Assembly: GCA_046318595.1 (NCBI GenBank)
Contig: JBKCTV010000028.1
Span: 1 to 19,099 of the forward strand
Reading direction: 5' to 3'
Source of the DNA: DAITMV01 sp046318595
GTDB taxonomy: Bacteria; Pseudomonadota; Gammaproteobacteria; Burkholderiales; Burkholderiaceae_B
DNA length: 19,099 bases
Below the pieces are notes generated by a model, which searched no databases, was not told the origin of the DNA, and worked only from the letters and a program-made list of their open reading frames with translations. Position 1 is the stretch's first letter. Every line of letters starts with the position of its first letter. Below are positions 7,782 to 15,960 of the stretch, piece by piece. The position numbers and the translations under genes are program-made.

Positions 7782-10294
7782 GTCAGCAAGTCCTGATGAT
7801 CGGCCAGCCGGAAATAACGCGTGCTGATCCGTTCCGACAAACCGGTGGCGAGCGCCAAAACCTCGGTCAACCAGTTTTGCAATAGACGCAGATTGTCCGG
7901 CGGGCATGGCTGCTGCAAGCCTGCCAGATCGAGCCCGGCAGGTAAACCGCTGCGTTCGCGCAGGATCTGGCGCAGCAGGCCGGACTGGCCCGGCAGCTTT
8001 TCCATGCTTTGGTTGATCTTGTACAGAATACGTTTGATCGACCGCGGGTTGGCTTCGTCGAAAATCACCAGCTCCAGCGCCGGCAGCCATTCGAAGCGAT
8101 GCTGATACCGGGCGCGGTAGGTGATTACGCTGTCTGCCAGCCCCATCAGCAGTTCAAGGCCGACCTCGGTGGCGCGCTGCGGATCTTTCAATAAACAGAG
8201 CAGTGCGTCGCACATGCCGATCAAGCGTTCGAGCTGGCGTCCGAGGGTCAGGAATCGCCAGCCATCGTCACGCGTCATGTGATCCGACTGCTCGCCGCCG
8301 ATCGCCGCCAGCAATAAGCGGATCTGGGCCATCCGCGTCATGGCTTCTTCCCGGTCGATCGGGCCGCTGCCCTGGCTGAGTATGCCCTGGCAGTCGCTGA
8401 CCCAGCGCCAGTGCTCGGTCGACAAACGATCGCGGATGTGTCCGGCAACCCGCGCCAGTTGATGGAGCGTAAACGCCAGGCTGAACGCGCCGCTGCGTTG
8501 GCCAGATACGTCGTTCAGCGCGGTCAGGAGCTCGCTTTCGAACATGCGCTCGTCGAGCTCTTTGTCGCCCCGTGGCGTCTGGAACAGTTCCTGGGTGCGG
8601 CTCAGCGCCATGAGATAGGAAAACACCGGCTGCTCGATGCGGTCGGCCTCGCGCAGCAGCTTGAAGGTACGCGCCAGAAAACGCAGACTGAACTCGGCGC
8701 GTTCGCTGTAGCGGCCCAGCCAATACAAATGTTCGGCGGCACTGCTGGACACCGGACGGCGCAAAGCCTTGACATCGTCGGCCTTGAGATGGGCCGGTGC
8801 CAGTACGGTACGATCGACGATGCCGTCGGTCAATACCCAGGTGTCGAGCGAACTGCCGCCGCGCTGCATCGACACGACTTTACTGCCTTCGGCGGCGATG
8901 CGCGTCAACCCGCCCGGCAGAATCGTATACCCGCCCTGACCGTCGCTGGCGGCGAACACGCGCACCATCAAGGGCCGGCGGGTCAGCGTGCCGTTTTGCC
9001 AGACTGGCGCCTGTGACAGTGGGATCAACTCCTGCAAAGTGTAAGCATCCGGATAAAGGCTGATTTTTCCGCGCCAGAAATGTTGTTCCACCGGTGCGAG
9101 CTGGCTGCCGAGAATCGGTTCGAAAGGGCGCACCAGCGCACCCGAGCCGGTCGGTTTGATGACTAGTGTATCGAGCCGCTGCGCTACCTGATTCCACGCG
9201 CTCGCTTCGCCGCACCACCAGCTCGGCACGCTGGGCATGTCTAGCGGTTTGTGCAAATAATGCGCCGCGATGCCCGGCAAAAAACCGTGTAGCGCCGGCG
9301 ACTCCAGCCAGCCGCTGCCCGGCATGTTGGTCACCAGCACCTCGCCGGCGCGGATCGCCTGCAGCAAACCCGGCACGCCGAGCTGACTGTCTGGGCGGAG
9401 CTCCAGCGGGTCGAGCCAGTCGTCGTCGACCCGGCGGATCAAACCGTGAATTTTTTCCAGGCCGTGGACGGTCTTGAGAAACAACTGCCGCCGGCGCACC
9501 ACCAGGTCATGGCTCTCCACCAGGGTGATCCCCAGGTAACGCGCCAGGTAGGCATGCTCGAAGTAGGTTTCGTTGAACGGGCCCGGGGTCAGGAGAGCGA
9601 GGCGTGGACTGGCGGTGCCGCACAGACTGCGAACCGTTTCCAGGTACTGCCGGTAAAAACGCGCGATCCGCTGAATGTGTAACTCGCGGAAAGCGTCGGG
9701 AAAGGCACGCGCGATCGTCAAGCGGTTTTCCAACACATAACCCAGCCCGGACGGTGCCTCCGTGCGGTGACCGACCACCCACCAGCGACCATCTGTATTG
9801 CGCGCCAGATCGAACGCCATCTGGTGCAGCCAAATGCCGTTGACCGGGGCAAAGTCCATCATTGGCCGCAAAAATCCGGGGTGACCGTAGACCAGGGCCG
9901 GCGGCAGCAAACCTTGCCCGAGCAAGGTCTGTGGCCCGTAAATGTCCTGCATCATGCGATTGAGTAACTGCGCGCGTTCGATCGCCCCCGCCTCGATCGT
10001 CCGCCAGTCGGCGGCGCTCAGCAGCATGGGCAGGACGTCGAGCGACCACGGGCGGCTGGGAGCGTCCCGTGTATCGGAATAAACGTTGTAGGTGATGCCG
10101 TTGTCAGCGATTTGTTTATTGACCGCTTCCTGGCGGCGGTTCATGGCTTCGATGGCCTGGTCATCGTTCAGCCAGCGGTAAAAGCCGGCCCAGGGGGCGC
10201 GTAGCGGTTGCGCGCCCCAGGCGCCGGTGTGCATTTCATCGTAGCCACCAGCGGCCGGAGGGGATGCATAGCCGGAGGGCGACTGATCGTTCAT
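7778..10294 (-). CDS. Fused circularly permuted ATP-grasp / alpha-E domain protein
   Basis: An 838-residue fusion. Residues ~90-495 are a circularly permuted type 2 ATP-grasp ligase (former DUF404/DUF407), with the conserved YGHPGFLRP, LTPGPFNETYFEH, VTNMPGSG, LVIKPTGSG and final DTWVL segments. Residues ~515-835 are an alpha-E domain (DUF403), beginning AEHLYWLGRYSERAEF. ATP-grasp enzymes of this group are predicted COOH-NH2 ligases that build short amide-linked peptides. The helical alpha-E domain always accompanies them and is of unknown activity. In other genomes the two parts may be separate genes. Here it lies 22 bases after the DUF2126 protein and overlaps the next transglutaminase-like gene by 4 bases, so all three should act in one pathway. 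The ATG at 10294 lacks a strong ribosome binding site, which suggests coupling. Confidence 0.92.
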   Translation of the reverse strand: MNDQSPSGYASPPAAGGYDEMHTGAWGAQPLRAPWAGFYRWLNDDQAIEAMNRRQEAVNKQIADNGITYNVYSDTRDAPSRPWSLDVLPMLLSAADWRTIEAGAIERAQLLNRMMQDIYGPQTLLGQGLLPPALVYGHPGFLRPMMDFAPVNGIWLHQMAFDLARNTDGRWWVVGHRTEAPSGLGYVLENRLTIARAFPDAFRELHIQRIARFYRQYLETVRSLCGTASPRLALLTPGPFNETYFEHAYLARYLGITLVESHDLVVRRRQLFLKTVHGLEKIHGLIRRVDDDWLDPLELRPDSQLGVPGLLQAIRAGEVLVTNMPGSGWLESPALHGFLPGIAAHYLHKPLDMPSVPSWWCGEASAWNQVAQRLDTLVIKPTGSGALVRPFEPILGSQLAPVEQHFWRGKISLYPDAYTLQELIPLSQAPVWQNGTLTRRPLMVRVFAASDGQGGYTILPGGLTRIAAEGSKVVSMQRGGSSLDTWVLTDGIVDRTVLAPAHLKADDVKALRRPVSSSAAEHLYWLGRYSERAEFSLRFLARTFKLLREADRIEQPVFSYLMALSRTQELFQTPRGDKELDERMFESELLTALNDVSGQRSGAFSLAFTLHQLARVAGHIRDRLSTEHWRWVSDCQGILSQGSGPIDREEAMTRMAQIRLLLAAIGGEQSDHMTRDDGWRFLTLGRQLERLIGMCDALLCLLKDPQRATEVGLELLMGLADSVITYRARYQHRFEWLPALELVIFDEANPRSIKRILYKINQSMEKLPGQSGLLRQILRERSGLPAGLDLAGLQQPCPPDNLRLLQNWLTEVLALATGLSERISTRYFRLADHQDLLT

Positions 10295-10316
10295 AGCAGG
10301 GCCCGCACGCAGAAAC

Positions 10317-13300
10317 TTAACGCGTTTTTGGGAAGAACCGCAAATCGAGCGTCAGCGGGTACTCGGCGTTGCGCACGACGGGCGGCGCTTCGCAGTGCCC
10401 CGGCTGATGCCCCATCCGGAAAAACCGCGCCAGCCGCCGGCTTTCGGCTTCGAAGCCGTTGACCGGATAAACATCGTAACTGCGCCCGCCCGGATGCGCC
10501 ACATGGTATTGGCAGCCCGCTACGCTGTGCGCGTTCCAGGTGTCGACCACGTCGAACCGCAAAGGCGTATCGACGGCGATCGTCGGATGCAGTGCGGACG
10601 TCGGCTGCCAGGCGCGGTAACGCACGCCCGCGACGAATTCGCCGACCCGGCCGGTCGGGTGCAGCGGCACGGTTTGTCCATTGCATAAGATCCGATAACG
10701 TTCGTCCTGGTAACCCGTTACTTTTACCTCCAACCGCTCCAAGGACGAATCCACATAACGGGTGGTGCCGCCGATCGCGCCTTCCTCGCCCATGACATGC
10801 CACGGCTCCAGGGCATTGCGCAGTGTTAAGTGCAGACCGTTGGCCGTGGTCAGATCGCCGACCAGCGGAAAACGAAATTCGAAGTGCGGATCGAACCAGG
10901 CGCGTTCCAGTGGATGGCCGTGCGTCGCCAGATGGTCCAGCACATCGTTGAAATCGGCGTCGATGAAACTCGGCAACAGAAAACGGTCGTGCAGCTCGGT
11001 GTCCCAGCGGATCAGCTTCGCTTCGTACGGCGTTCTCCAGAAAATGGTGATCAGCGCCCGCAGCAGCAGTTGCTGCGTCAGGCTCATGCGCGCATGCGGC
11101 GGCATTTCGAATGCCCGCATTTCCAGCAGACCGAGCCGGCCGGTCGGGCCGTCGGGGGAATACAGCTTGTCGATACAGAACTCGGCCCGGTGGGTATTGC
11201 CGGTGACGTCGATCAGCAAGTTTCGAAATAAACGGTCCACCAGCCAGGGCTCGACGGTGTTTTTCTCGGCTTGCTGACGTTTCAGCTCCAGCAGCGCCAG
11301 TTCCAGCTCGTAGAGCTGGTCGTTGCGCGCTTCGTCGATGCGGGGCGCCTGACTGGTCGGACCGATGAAGAGTCCGGAGAACAAATACGACAATGAAGGA
11401 TGGTTGATCCAGAAGCGCAACAAGCTGGCGAGCAGATCGGGCCGTCGCAAGAACGGGCTGTCGGCCGCTTTGGCCCCGCCCATGACGATGTGGTTGCCGC
11501 CGCCGGTGCCCGTATGCCGGCCGTCGACCATGAATTTTTCGGTCGACAACCGCGTCTGCCGCGCCGCTTCGTAGAGAAACTCGGTGTTGGCGATCAGGCT
11601 GCGCCAGTCGGCGACGGGTTGCACGTTGACTTCGAGCACGCCGGGGTCGGGCGTGATCTGCAGCAACACGAGCCGGGGGTCGCGCGGCGGCGGATAACCT
11701 TCGAGCACCACCGTTTGCTTGTGCTCGGCCGCCGTCGCCTCGACGGCGTTCAGCAAGGCCAGAAAATGCTCGACGCCTTCGAGCGGCGGCAGGAAAACAT
11801 GCAACACGCCGTTGCGCGGTTCGACGCACAAGGCCGTGCGGGGAATCGTCGCTGGCTCGGCGGCGATGATTGTGCTTGAGTCGGCACGCTCTGCTTGGGC
11901 GGGCCGTCGCGGTGCCTCAGGCAAGCACTGATCAACCGCCGGGTCGAGCGGGTCGCGTTCGTGCAGGTAAGGGTAGTCGGTGTCCGCGACCCAGGGCAGG
12001 CTGTCCAGCGGCATACGGTAGCCCAGGGGCGACTGACCGGGTATCAGCAACAGCCGCCCGCCGCGAAAATGCCAGCGCCCGGTGTACCACTGCTTTTTTT
12101 GTTGATCGAACCCCAGGGGCAGGGTGTAGCCGACCACGGTGTCCAGGCCCTGCGTAAACACCTCGGCGAGTTTTTCGCGTTCGGCCGGATCGTTCAGCTT
12201 GGAATTGAGCGCATCGACGTTGACCGGCAAACGCCGTTCACGCCACAAATAATGAAACGTGTCTTCATACGCGGCAACGATGCCCGCCGCCGTGATCTGT
12301 AAACGGTCGGTCAGCGAACGGACGAAGCGTTCGGCATCCGCGGCGGTCGCCACCGGCTGCGCTGCGCTGCGCACAGCGCCCGCCAGCAAGCCGGGGTCAG
12401 ACCATGCCGCTTGCCCATCGGCCCGCCAATACAGGGACAGCGCCCAGCGTGGCAACTGCTCGCCCGGATACCATTTGCCCTGGCCCATGTGCAAAAAACC
12501 GCCCGCGCCGTATTTCGCCCGCATGTGCTGCATGAGATCGAGCGCCAAACCGCGTTTGGTCGGGCCCATGGCGTCGGTGTTCCACTCCAGCGCCTGCCGG
12601 TTGCCGTCGGCGACGAAAGTCGGCTCGCCTCCCATCGTCAAGCGCACATCCTGCGCCTGCAAGTCAGCGTCGACCCGGTCGCCGAGCGCGACGATCGCCT
12701 GCCATTGCGTTTCCGTATAAGGTTTGGTCATGCGCGGCGATTCGTAAATGCGCCGCACAGTCATTTGATGGTGGAATTTAACCTCGCTATGCTCCACGAC
12801 CCCGCTGATCGGCGCCGCGCTCGATGGCTCTGGAGAGCACGCCAGCGGAATGTGGCCTTCCCCAGCCAACAAGCCCGACGTGGCGTCCAGTCCGATCCAG
12901 CCGGCGCCGGGCAGATACACCTCGCACCAGGCATGCAGATCGGTAAAATCTTTGGGCGGTCCGCTCGGCCCGTCGAGCGACTCGACGTCCTGCGCCAACT
13001 GAATCAGATAACCCGACACGAAGCGGGCCGCCAGCCCGAGATGGCGTAAAATCTGCACCAGCAACCAGGCCGAGTCGCGGCATGAGCCGGCGGCGCTGGT
13101 CAGCGTTTCTTCCGGGGTCTGCACGCCCGGCTCCATGCGGATCAAATAGCGGATGTCCTGATACAGGCGCTGATTGATTCCCACAAGGAAGTCGATCGTC
13201 GGCTGCGGTTCCAGCGAAATGCCGTTCAGGTACTGTTGAAAAGCCGGCGTCGGGATGGTTTGGGCCAGAAACGGCGCCAGCTCGACGGCGGTTTCCGCAT

Positions 13301-13619
13301 CGTAAGTAAAGGGAAACTGCTCAGCCGCCGGTTCGAGAAAAAAGTCGAACGGGTTGAAGACGGCCATTTCCGCCACCAGATCGACCGTCACTTTCAACTC
13401 GCGGGTTTTTTCCGGAAACGCCAGCCGCGCGAGATAGTTGTTTTGCGGATCCTGCTGCCAGTTGATGAAATGCGCGGTCGGCTCGACCGTCAAGCTGTAC
13501 GACAGAATCCGCGTCCGGCTATGCGCGGCCGGCCGCAGCCGAACGATCTGCGGCGATAGTGCGACCGGGCGGTCGTATTCGTAATGGGTGACGTGGTTCA
13601 GTGCGACATGGATGGACAC
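10317..13619 (-). CDS. Transglutaminase-like / DUF2126 protein
   Basis: A 1100-residue protein of the usual length for the transglutaminase + DUF2126 family. Residues 1-~95 form the N-terminal beta domain (HVALNHVTHYEYDRPV). The transglutaminase-like core follows, with Cys180 (AAGSCRDSAWLL), His229 (DLHAWCEVYLPG) and Asp245 (WIGLDATSG). Residues ~300-1100 are the DUF2126 region, which includes VRLTMGGEPTFV, FMVDGRHTGTGGGNHIVMGG and GRVGEFVAGVRYRAW. DUF2126 has been proposed to be a glutamate-cysteine-ligase-like amidoligase, but this is a prediction. The start is GTG at 13619, giving the standard family N-terminus; no in-frame ATG fits. It is the first gene of the three-gene operon and faces a divergent accessory gene across 245 bases. 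Confidence 0.92.
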   Translation of the reverse strand: MSIHVALNHVTHYEYDRPVALSPQIVRLRPAAHSRTRILSYSLTVEPTAHFINWQQDPQNNYLARLAFPEKTRELKVTVDLVAEMAVFNPFDFFLEPAAEQFPFTYDAETAVELAPFLAQTIPTPAFQQYLNGISLEPQPTIDFLVGINQRLYQDIRYLIRMEPGVQTPEETLTSAAGSCRDSAWLLVQILRHLGLAARFVSGYLIQLAQDVESLDGPSGPPKDFTDLHAWCEVYLPGAGWIGLDATSGLLAGEGHIPLACSPEPSSAAPISGVVEHSEVKFHHQMTVRRIYESPRMTKPYTETQWQAIVALGDRVDADLQAQDVRLTMGGEPTFVADGNRQALEWNTDAMGPTKRGLALDLMQHMRAKYGAGGFLHMGQGKWYPGEQLPRWALSLYWRADGQAAWSDPGLLAGAVRSAAQPVATAADAERFVRSLTDRLQITAAGIVAAYEDTFHYLWRERRLPVNVDALNSKLNDPAEREKLAEVFTQGLDTVVGYTLPLGFDQQKKQWYTGRWHFRGGRLLLIPGQSPLGYRMPLDSLPWVADTDYPYLHERDPLDPAVDQCLPEAPRRPAQAERADSSTIIAAEPATIPRTALCVEPRNGVLHVFLPPLEGVEHFLALLNAVEATAAEHKQTVVLEGYPPPRDPRLVLLQITPDPGVLEVNVQPVADWRSLIANTEFLYEAARQTRLSTEKFMVDGRHTGTGGGNHIVMGGAKAADSPFLRRPDLLASLLRFWINHPSLSYLFSGLFIGPTSQAPRIDEARNDQLYELELALLELKRQQAEKNTVEPWLVDRLFRNLLIDVTGNTHRAEFCIDKLYSPDGPTGRLGLLEMRAFEMPPHARMSLTQQLLLRALITIFWRTPYEAKLIRWDTELHDRFLLPSFIDADFNDVLDHLATHGHPLERAWFDPHFEFRFPLVGDLTTANGLHLTLRNALEPWHVMGEEGAIGGTTRYVDSSLERLEVKVTGYQDERYRILCNGQTVPLHPTGRVGEFVAGVRYRAWQPTSALHPTIAVDTPLRFDVVDTWNAHSVAGCQYHVAHPGGRSYDVYPVNGFEAESRRLARFFRMGHQPGHCEAPPVVRNAEYPLTLDLRFFPKTR

Positions 13620-13649
13620 GGGCTGCTCTGCTGGTGGCGAATGGGGGTC

Positions 13650-13678
13650 AGTATGACAAAAAATGTGTTTACGGTCAC
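13650..13678 (-). promoter_or_regulatory. Candidate promoter of the transglutaminase/ATP-grasp operon
   Basis: On the minus strand a GTGACC box (13673-13678) is separated by 17 bases from CATACT (13650-13655). The CATACT is preceded by TGT, an extended -10. Each hexamer matches the sigma70 consensus at four of six bases. Transcription would begin near 13643, about 24 bases before the GTG start. The 15-base palindrome CGTGA-TTTGG-TCACG at 13686-13700 sits just upstream and could bind a regulator. This is pattern matching only. Confidence 0.35.
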
Positions 13679-13686
13679 CGAAGTTC

Positions 13687-13697
13687 GTGATTTGGTC
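13687..13697 (+). repeat. Left copy of the 11-bp direct repeat flanking the island
   Basis: GTGATTTGGTC occurs here and again in the same orientation at 18726-18736. The two copies bracket the whole AT-rich accessory segment. This copy lies inside a palindrome, CGTGA-TTTGG-TCACG, which is itself nested between TCACCG (13675-13680) and CGGTGA (13699-13704). It may be a target-site duplication or an attachment-site core; a shared regulator site is the main alternative. Confidence 0.5.
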
Positions 13698-13799
13698 ACG
13701 GTGAGTCGCATCGCCGTGTCAGGCACAAATATATTTTCATACAGTAAAAATACACTCGCTTGGCACCGGACTAGTCCAACCTTGCTCGTTAGGCTTAAT

Positions 13800-13852
13800 G
13801 ATTGACAATCCGCTCAATATGATTGACAATAAAATGATCAAAGGTTGACAAT
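13800..13852 (+). repeat. Three phased TTGACAAT direct repeats (candidate operator)
   Basis: TTGACAAT occurs exactly three times, at 13802-13809, 13823-13830 and 13845-13852, with periods of 21 and 22 bases (two helical turns). The first two copies share the longer form GATTGACAAT. The last copy ends 12 bases before the ATG of the next gene. TTGACA also resembles a -35 box, so promoter and operator may overlap. Such phased sites suit cooperative binding by a repressor. The downstream gene encodes its own N-terminal HTH, so autoregulation is a reasonable guess. Confidence 0.55.
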
Positions 13853-13864
13853 AGTGGGGCAAGG

Positions 13865-14905
13865 ATGAGCAATATTCGCATTCGTGGTGAGCAAGTTAGG
13901 CAGTTTATTATTAAAAATGTTGAGAAACACTCAACTGATATTGCTAAGTATTCTGCAGACCACTTCGGAATTACGCGTCAAGCTGCCAATAAACACTTAC
14001 AAAAACTAGTCGAAGAGAATTCGCTCTCTCAAATTGGCAGCACACGAAATAAAACATATAAACTTTGCTCATTGGTTGAATTTAATAAGCACTATAGTCT
14101 TGATACTGCAATAACAGAAGATGTCGTGTGGTTGCTAGATATTTCTCCTTCTCTAGGAAAACTACCCGATAATGTTTTGCGGATATGGCAGCACGGATTT
14201 ACAGAGATGTTTAATAATGTAATTGATCACTCGGGTGGAAGTAGCGTAATTGTCAATTTCAAGAAAACCGCCGCTACAACTGAAATTTCATTGTATGATA
14301 ATGGTGTTGGGATTTTCAAGAAAATACAAGCCGCATTAAATTTGATTGATGAAAGGCATGCTGTCCTTGAGCTTGCCAAAGGAAAGTTGACCACTGATCC
14401 AGATAATCACTCTGGAGAGGGTATTTTTTTTACATCTCGGATGTTTGATGATTTTAGGATACTATCTGGCGGAGTATATTTTTCTCATCAGTTTGGAAAA
14501 GATGAAGATTGGATATTAGAAGATCAAAAGCCTTCATCAGGTACGTTAGTTAAAATGAAGCTTGGTAATCATACAGCTAGAACACCTAAAAAAATATTTG
14601 ATAGATTTACTTCTGGTGATGATTATGGATTTAATAAAACAATTGTTCCTGTAAGAATGGCGCAGTATGGTGATGATAATCTTGTGTCTAGATCACAAGC
14701 AAAACGATTGCTGGCGAGAGTTGATAGATTCAAGGTGGTTATGTTTGATTTCCAAGGAATAGATTCTGTCGGTCAAGCTTTTGCAGATGAATTATTCCGC
14801 GTTTTTTCAAACCATCATCCTGAAATAAAATTAACTGAAATTAATGCAAATGTAGAGGTTCAGAAAATGATTAATAGAGCAAGGGATGCAAAGCCTGAGA
14901 TCTAA
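13865..14905 (+). CDS. HTH - GHKL ATPase - STAS-like (DUF4325) protein
   Basis: A 346-residue three-domain protein. Residues ~20-66 form a winged helix-turn-helix (ADHFGITRQAANKHLQKLVEE). Residues ~80-235 are a histidine-kinase-type (GHKL) ATP-binding domain, with an N box FTEMFNNVIDHSG (~112-124), G1 box DNGVGI (145-150) and G2 region GEGIFF (184-189). Residues ~256-340 match the STAS-like DUF4325 domain, with VVMFDFQGIDSVGQAFADELFRVF. No phospho-acceptor histidine domain or membrane segment is present. The layout recalls anti-sigma kinase and antagonist modules merged in one chain. A DNA-binding, ATP-switched regulator is the likeliest role, but its targets are unknown. The gene is strongly AT-rich and is convergent with the restriction-modification genes. 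The ATG at 13865 has a modest GGGG-type ribosome site. Confidence 0.88.
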   Translation: MSNIRIRGEQVRQFIIKNVEKHSTDIAKYSADHFGITRQAANKHLQKLVEENSLSQIGSTRNKTYKLCSLVEFNKHYSLDTAITEDVVWLLDISPSLGKLPDNVLRIWQHGFTEMFNNVIDHSGGSSVIVNFKKTAATTEISLYDNGVGIFKKIQAALNLIDERHAVLELAKGKLTTDPDNHSGEGIFFTSRMFDDFRILSGGVYFSHQFGKDEDWILEDQKPSSGTLVKMKLGNHTARTPKKIFDRFTSGDDYGFNKTIVPVRMAQYGDDNLVSRSQAKRLLARVDRFKVVMFDFQGIDSVGQAFADELFRVFSNHHPEIKLTEINANVEVQKMINRARDAKPEI

Positions 14906-14916
14906 CGTCTGAGTTC

Positions 14917-14949
14917 AGGGGCGCCAGCGGCTTTATCGCTGGCGCCCCT
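14917..14949 (+). terminator. Perfect 13-bp stem-loop between convergent genes
   Basis: AGGGGCGCCAGCG (14917-14929) and CGCTGGCGCCCCT (14937-14949) form a perfect 13-bp stem with a 7-base loop, 11 bases after the ATPase stop codon. It lies between two convergent genes, so a two-way terminator is the simple reading. Neither strand has a T-run after the stem, so intrinsic termination is not assured. Its GC-rich sequence contrasts with the AT-rich gene next to it. An integron attC-like reading is discussed as a finding. Confidence 0.5.
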
Positions 14950-15012
14950 TGCAACGATGGGCTAGGCCTTTGGGTTGACGAGGCTTGGCGACCATTGCTG
15001 TAGCGGCATGTA

Positions 15013-15960
15013 TTATTTTAATTGCGAGCTGTATGGGAGCGTTTTAATGTAATTTTCCATGTATTGCCAGTCTGGTTCGCTCTGTTCTGTAATTGGGAGC
15101 CGAATGGTCGATATTTTCATTCTTTCAATACCCCACTTTCTCCCGTATCCAAAGCGATATTTTTCTTGGCGAATCAATGTTGTTAAGAATAAGGCTATGT
15201 ACACGTTAAGTTTGAATTTGGGGGTAAAGATATGCACATCTTCAGTAGAGCAAAATGGCTCTGGCTGGTAAAAAGCTTCTCCAACGCTTCCGTTGCGATT
15301 AACTCCAATTGTGTTTCCTAAATGCAAAGGAGCCATGGATGTGACGCCGGTACAGCCATTATTTGAATCGCTGGAGGTGACAAAAGGCGTAGTTCCAGTG
15401 CCATCGAGATCACTCCGCCTTGGACCTACTCCACGCGCAATGCTAAACAACTCTTGAAATTCGAATGGCTTCCAGTTGGCGGTGTTCAATGAAGGTGTTG
15501 GTTCGTTTCCGCACGAGTTCGCAGCTCCATCGTAAATACTCAGGTCTGTTTCTGTTACATATTTGGGTATATCTGAAATTTCAGGCAGCATGATGTCGCG
15601 CAGAGTTCTATTGGCTTGGCGGCCATAGTTATACCTATACTTATTTGCACGAATACAAGCGCAGTAATACAATTTTTGCGCCGTGCTCAATTCAAACTTC
15701 GGAACCAAATAGTACAAATCCCGTCCAGAGTAAAACGGCTCCGGTTGCAAAAATGCTTCCAACACCGCCCCGCCTCCTGCGACAGTAATAACACCAGAAG
15801 GAATCTGAGTAACACCAATAATCGGCGCAACTACAGCCGAAACACCATTGTTTTTTGCTGTTCGTGAAACAAAGTTTATTCCATTGGTTTGACGGGGGAG
15901 TCGGACAAGTTCCAAATTTACGCCGTAATGAACTTCAAACAAGTCTGAAAGTTTAATCAT
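15013..15960 (-). CDS. Restriction-modification specificity subunit (BcgI-B / HsdS-like)
   Basis: A 315-residue DNA-recognition subunit made of two related target-recognition domains. TRD1 is at ~1-127 and TRD2 at ~166-290. Both show the same order: LF(E/S)... at the start, QPEPF(Y/C)S near the middle, PKF(E/K)L, then (N/E)KYR(Y/F)(N/G)YGR and a final (I)xLP(E)I. Each TRD should read one half of a split DNA target. The length is nearer to BcgI-type B subunits (about 340 residues) than to full type I HsdS with long spacer helices. The start overlaps the end of the methyltransferase gene by 8 bases (ATGATTAA), so the pair is translationally coupled. The recognition sequence cannot be predicted from here. 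Confidence 0.87.
   Translation of the reverse strand: MIKLSDLFEVHYGVNLELVRLPRQTNGINFVSRTAKNNGVSAVVAPIIGVTQIPSGVITVAGGGAVLEAFLQPEPFYSGRDLYYLVPKFELSTAQKLYYCACIRANKYRYNYGRQANRTLRDIMLPEISDIPKYVTETDLSIYDGAANSCGNEPTPSLNTANWKPFEFQELFSIARGVGPRRSDLDGTGTTPFVTSSDSNNGCTGVTSMAPLHLGNTIGVNRNGSVGEAFYQPEPFCSTEDVHIFTPKFKLNVYIALFLTTLIRQEKYRFGYGRKWGIERMKISTIRLPITEQSEPDWQYMENYIKTLPYSSQLK

Noticed and set aside
7782..8090. N-terminal extension of the short transglutaminase-like protein
   Set aside because: The extra 103 codons lie inside the alpha-E coding region and are not protein-like; the ATGA overlap at 7778-7781 marks the real start.
10291..11829. A 512-codon minus-strand frame inside the DUF2126 gene
   Set aside because: It overlaps a confident family member in another frame on the same strand and has the Arg/Ala-rich composition of a frame shadow.
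13584..13805. A 73-codon plus-strand frame across the intergenic region
   Set aside because: No ribosome binding site or recognisable domain; it crosses the start of the DUF2126 gene and the repeat region.
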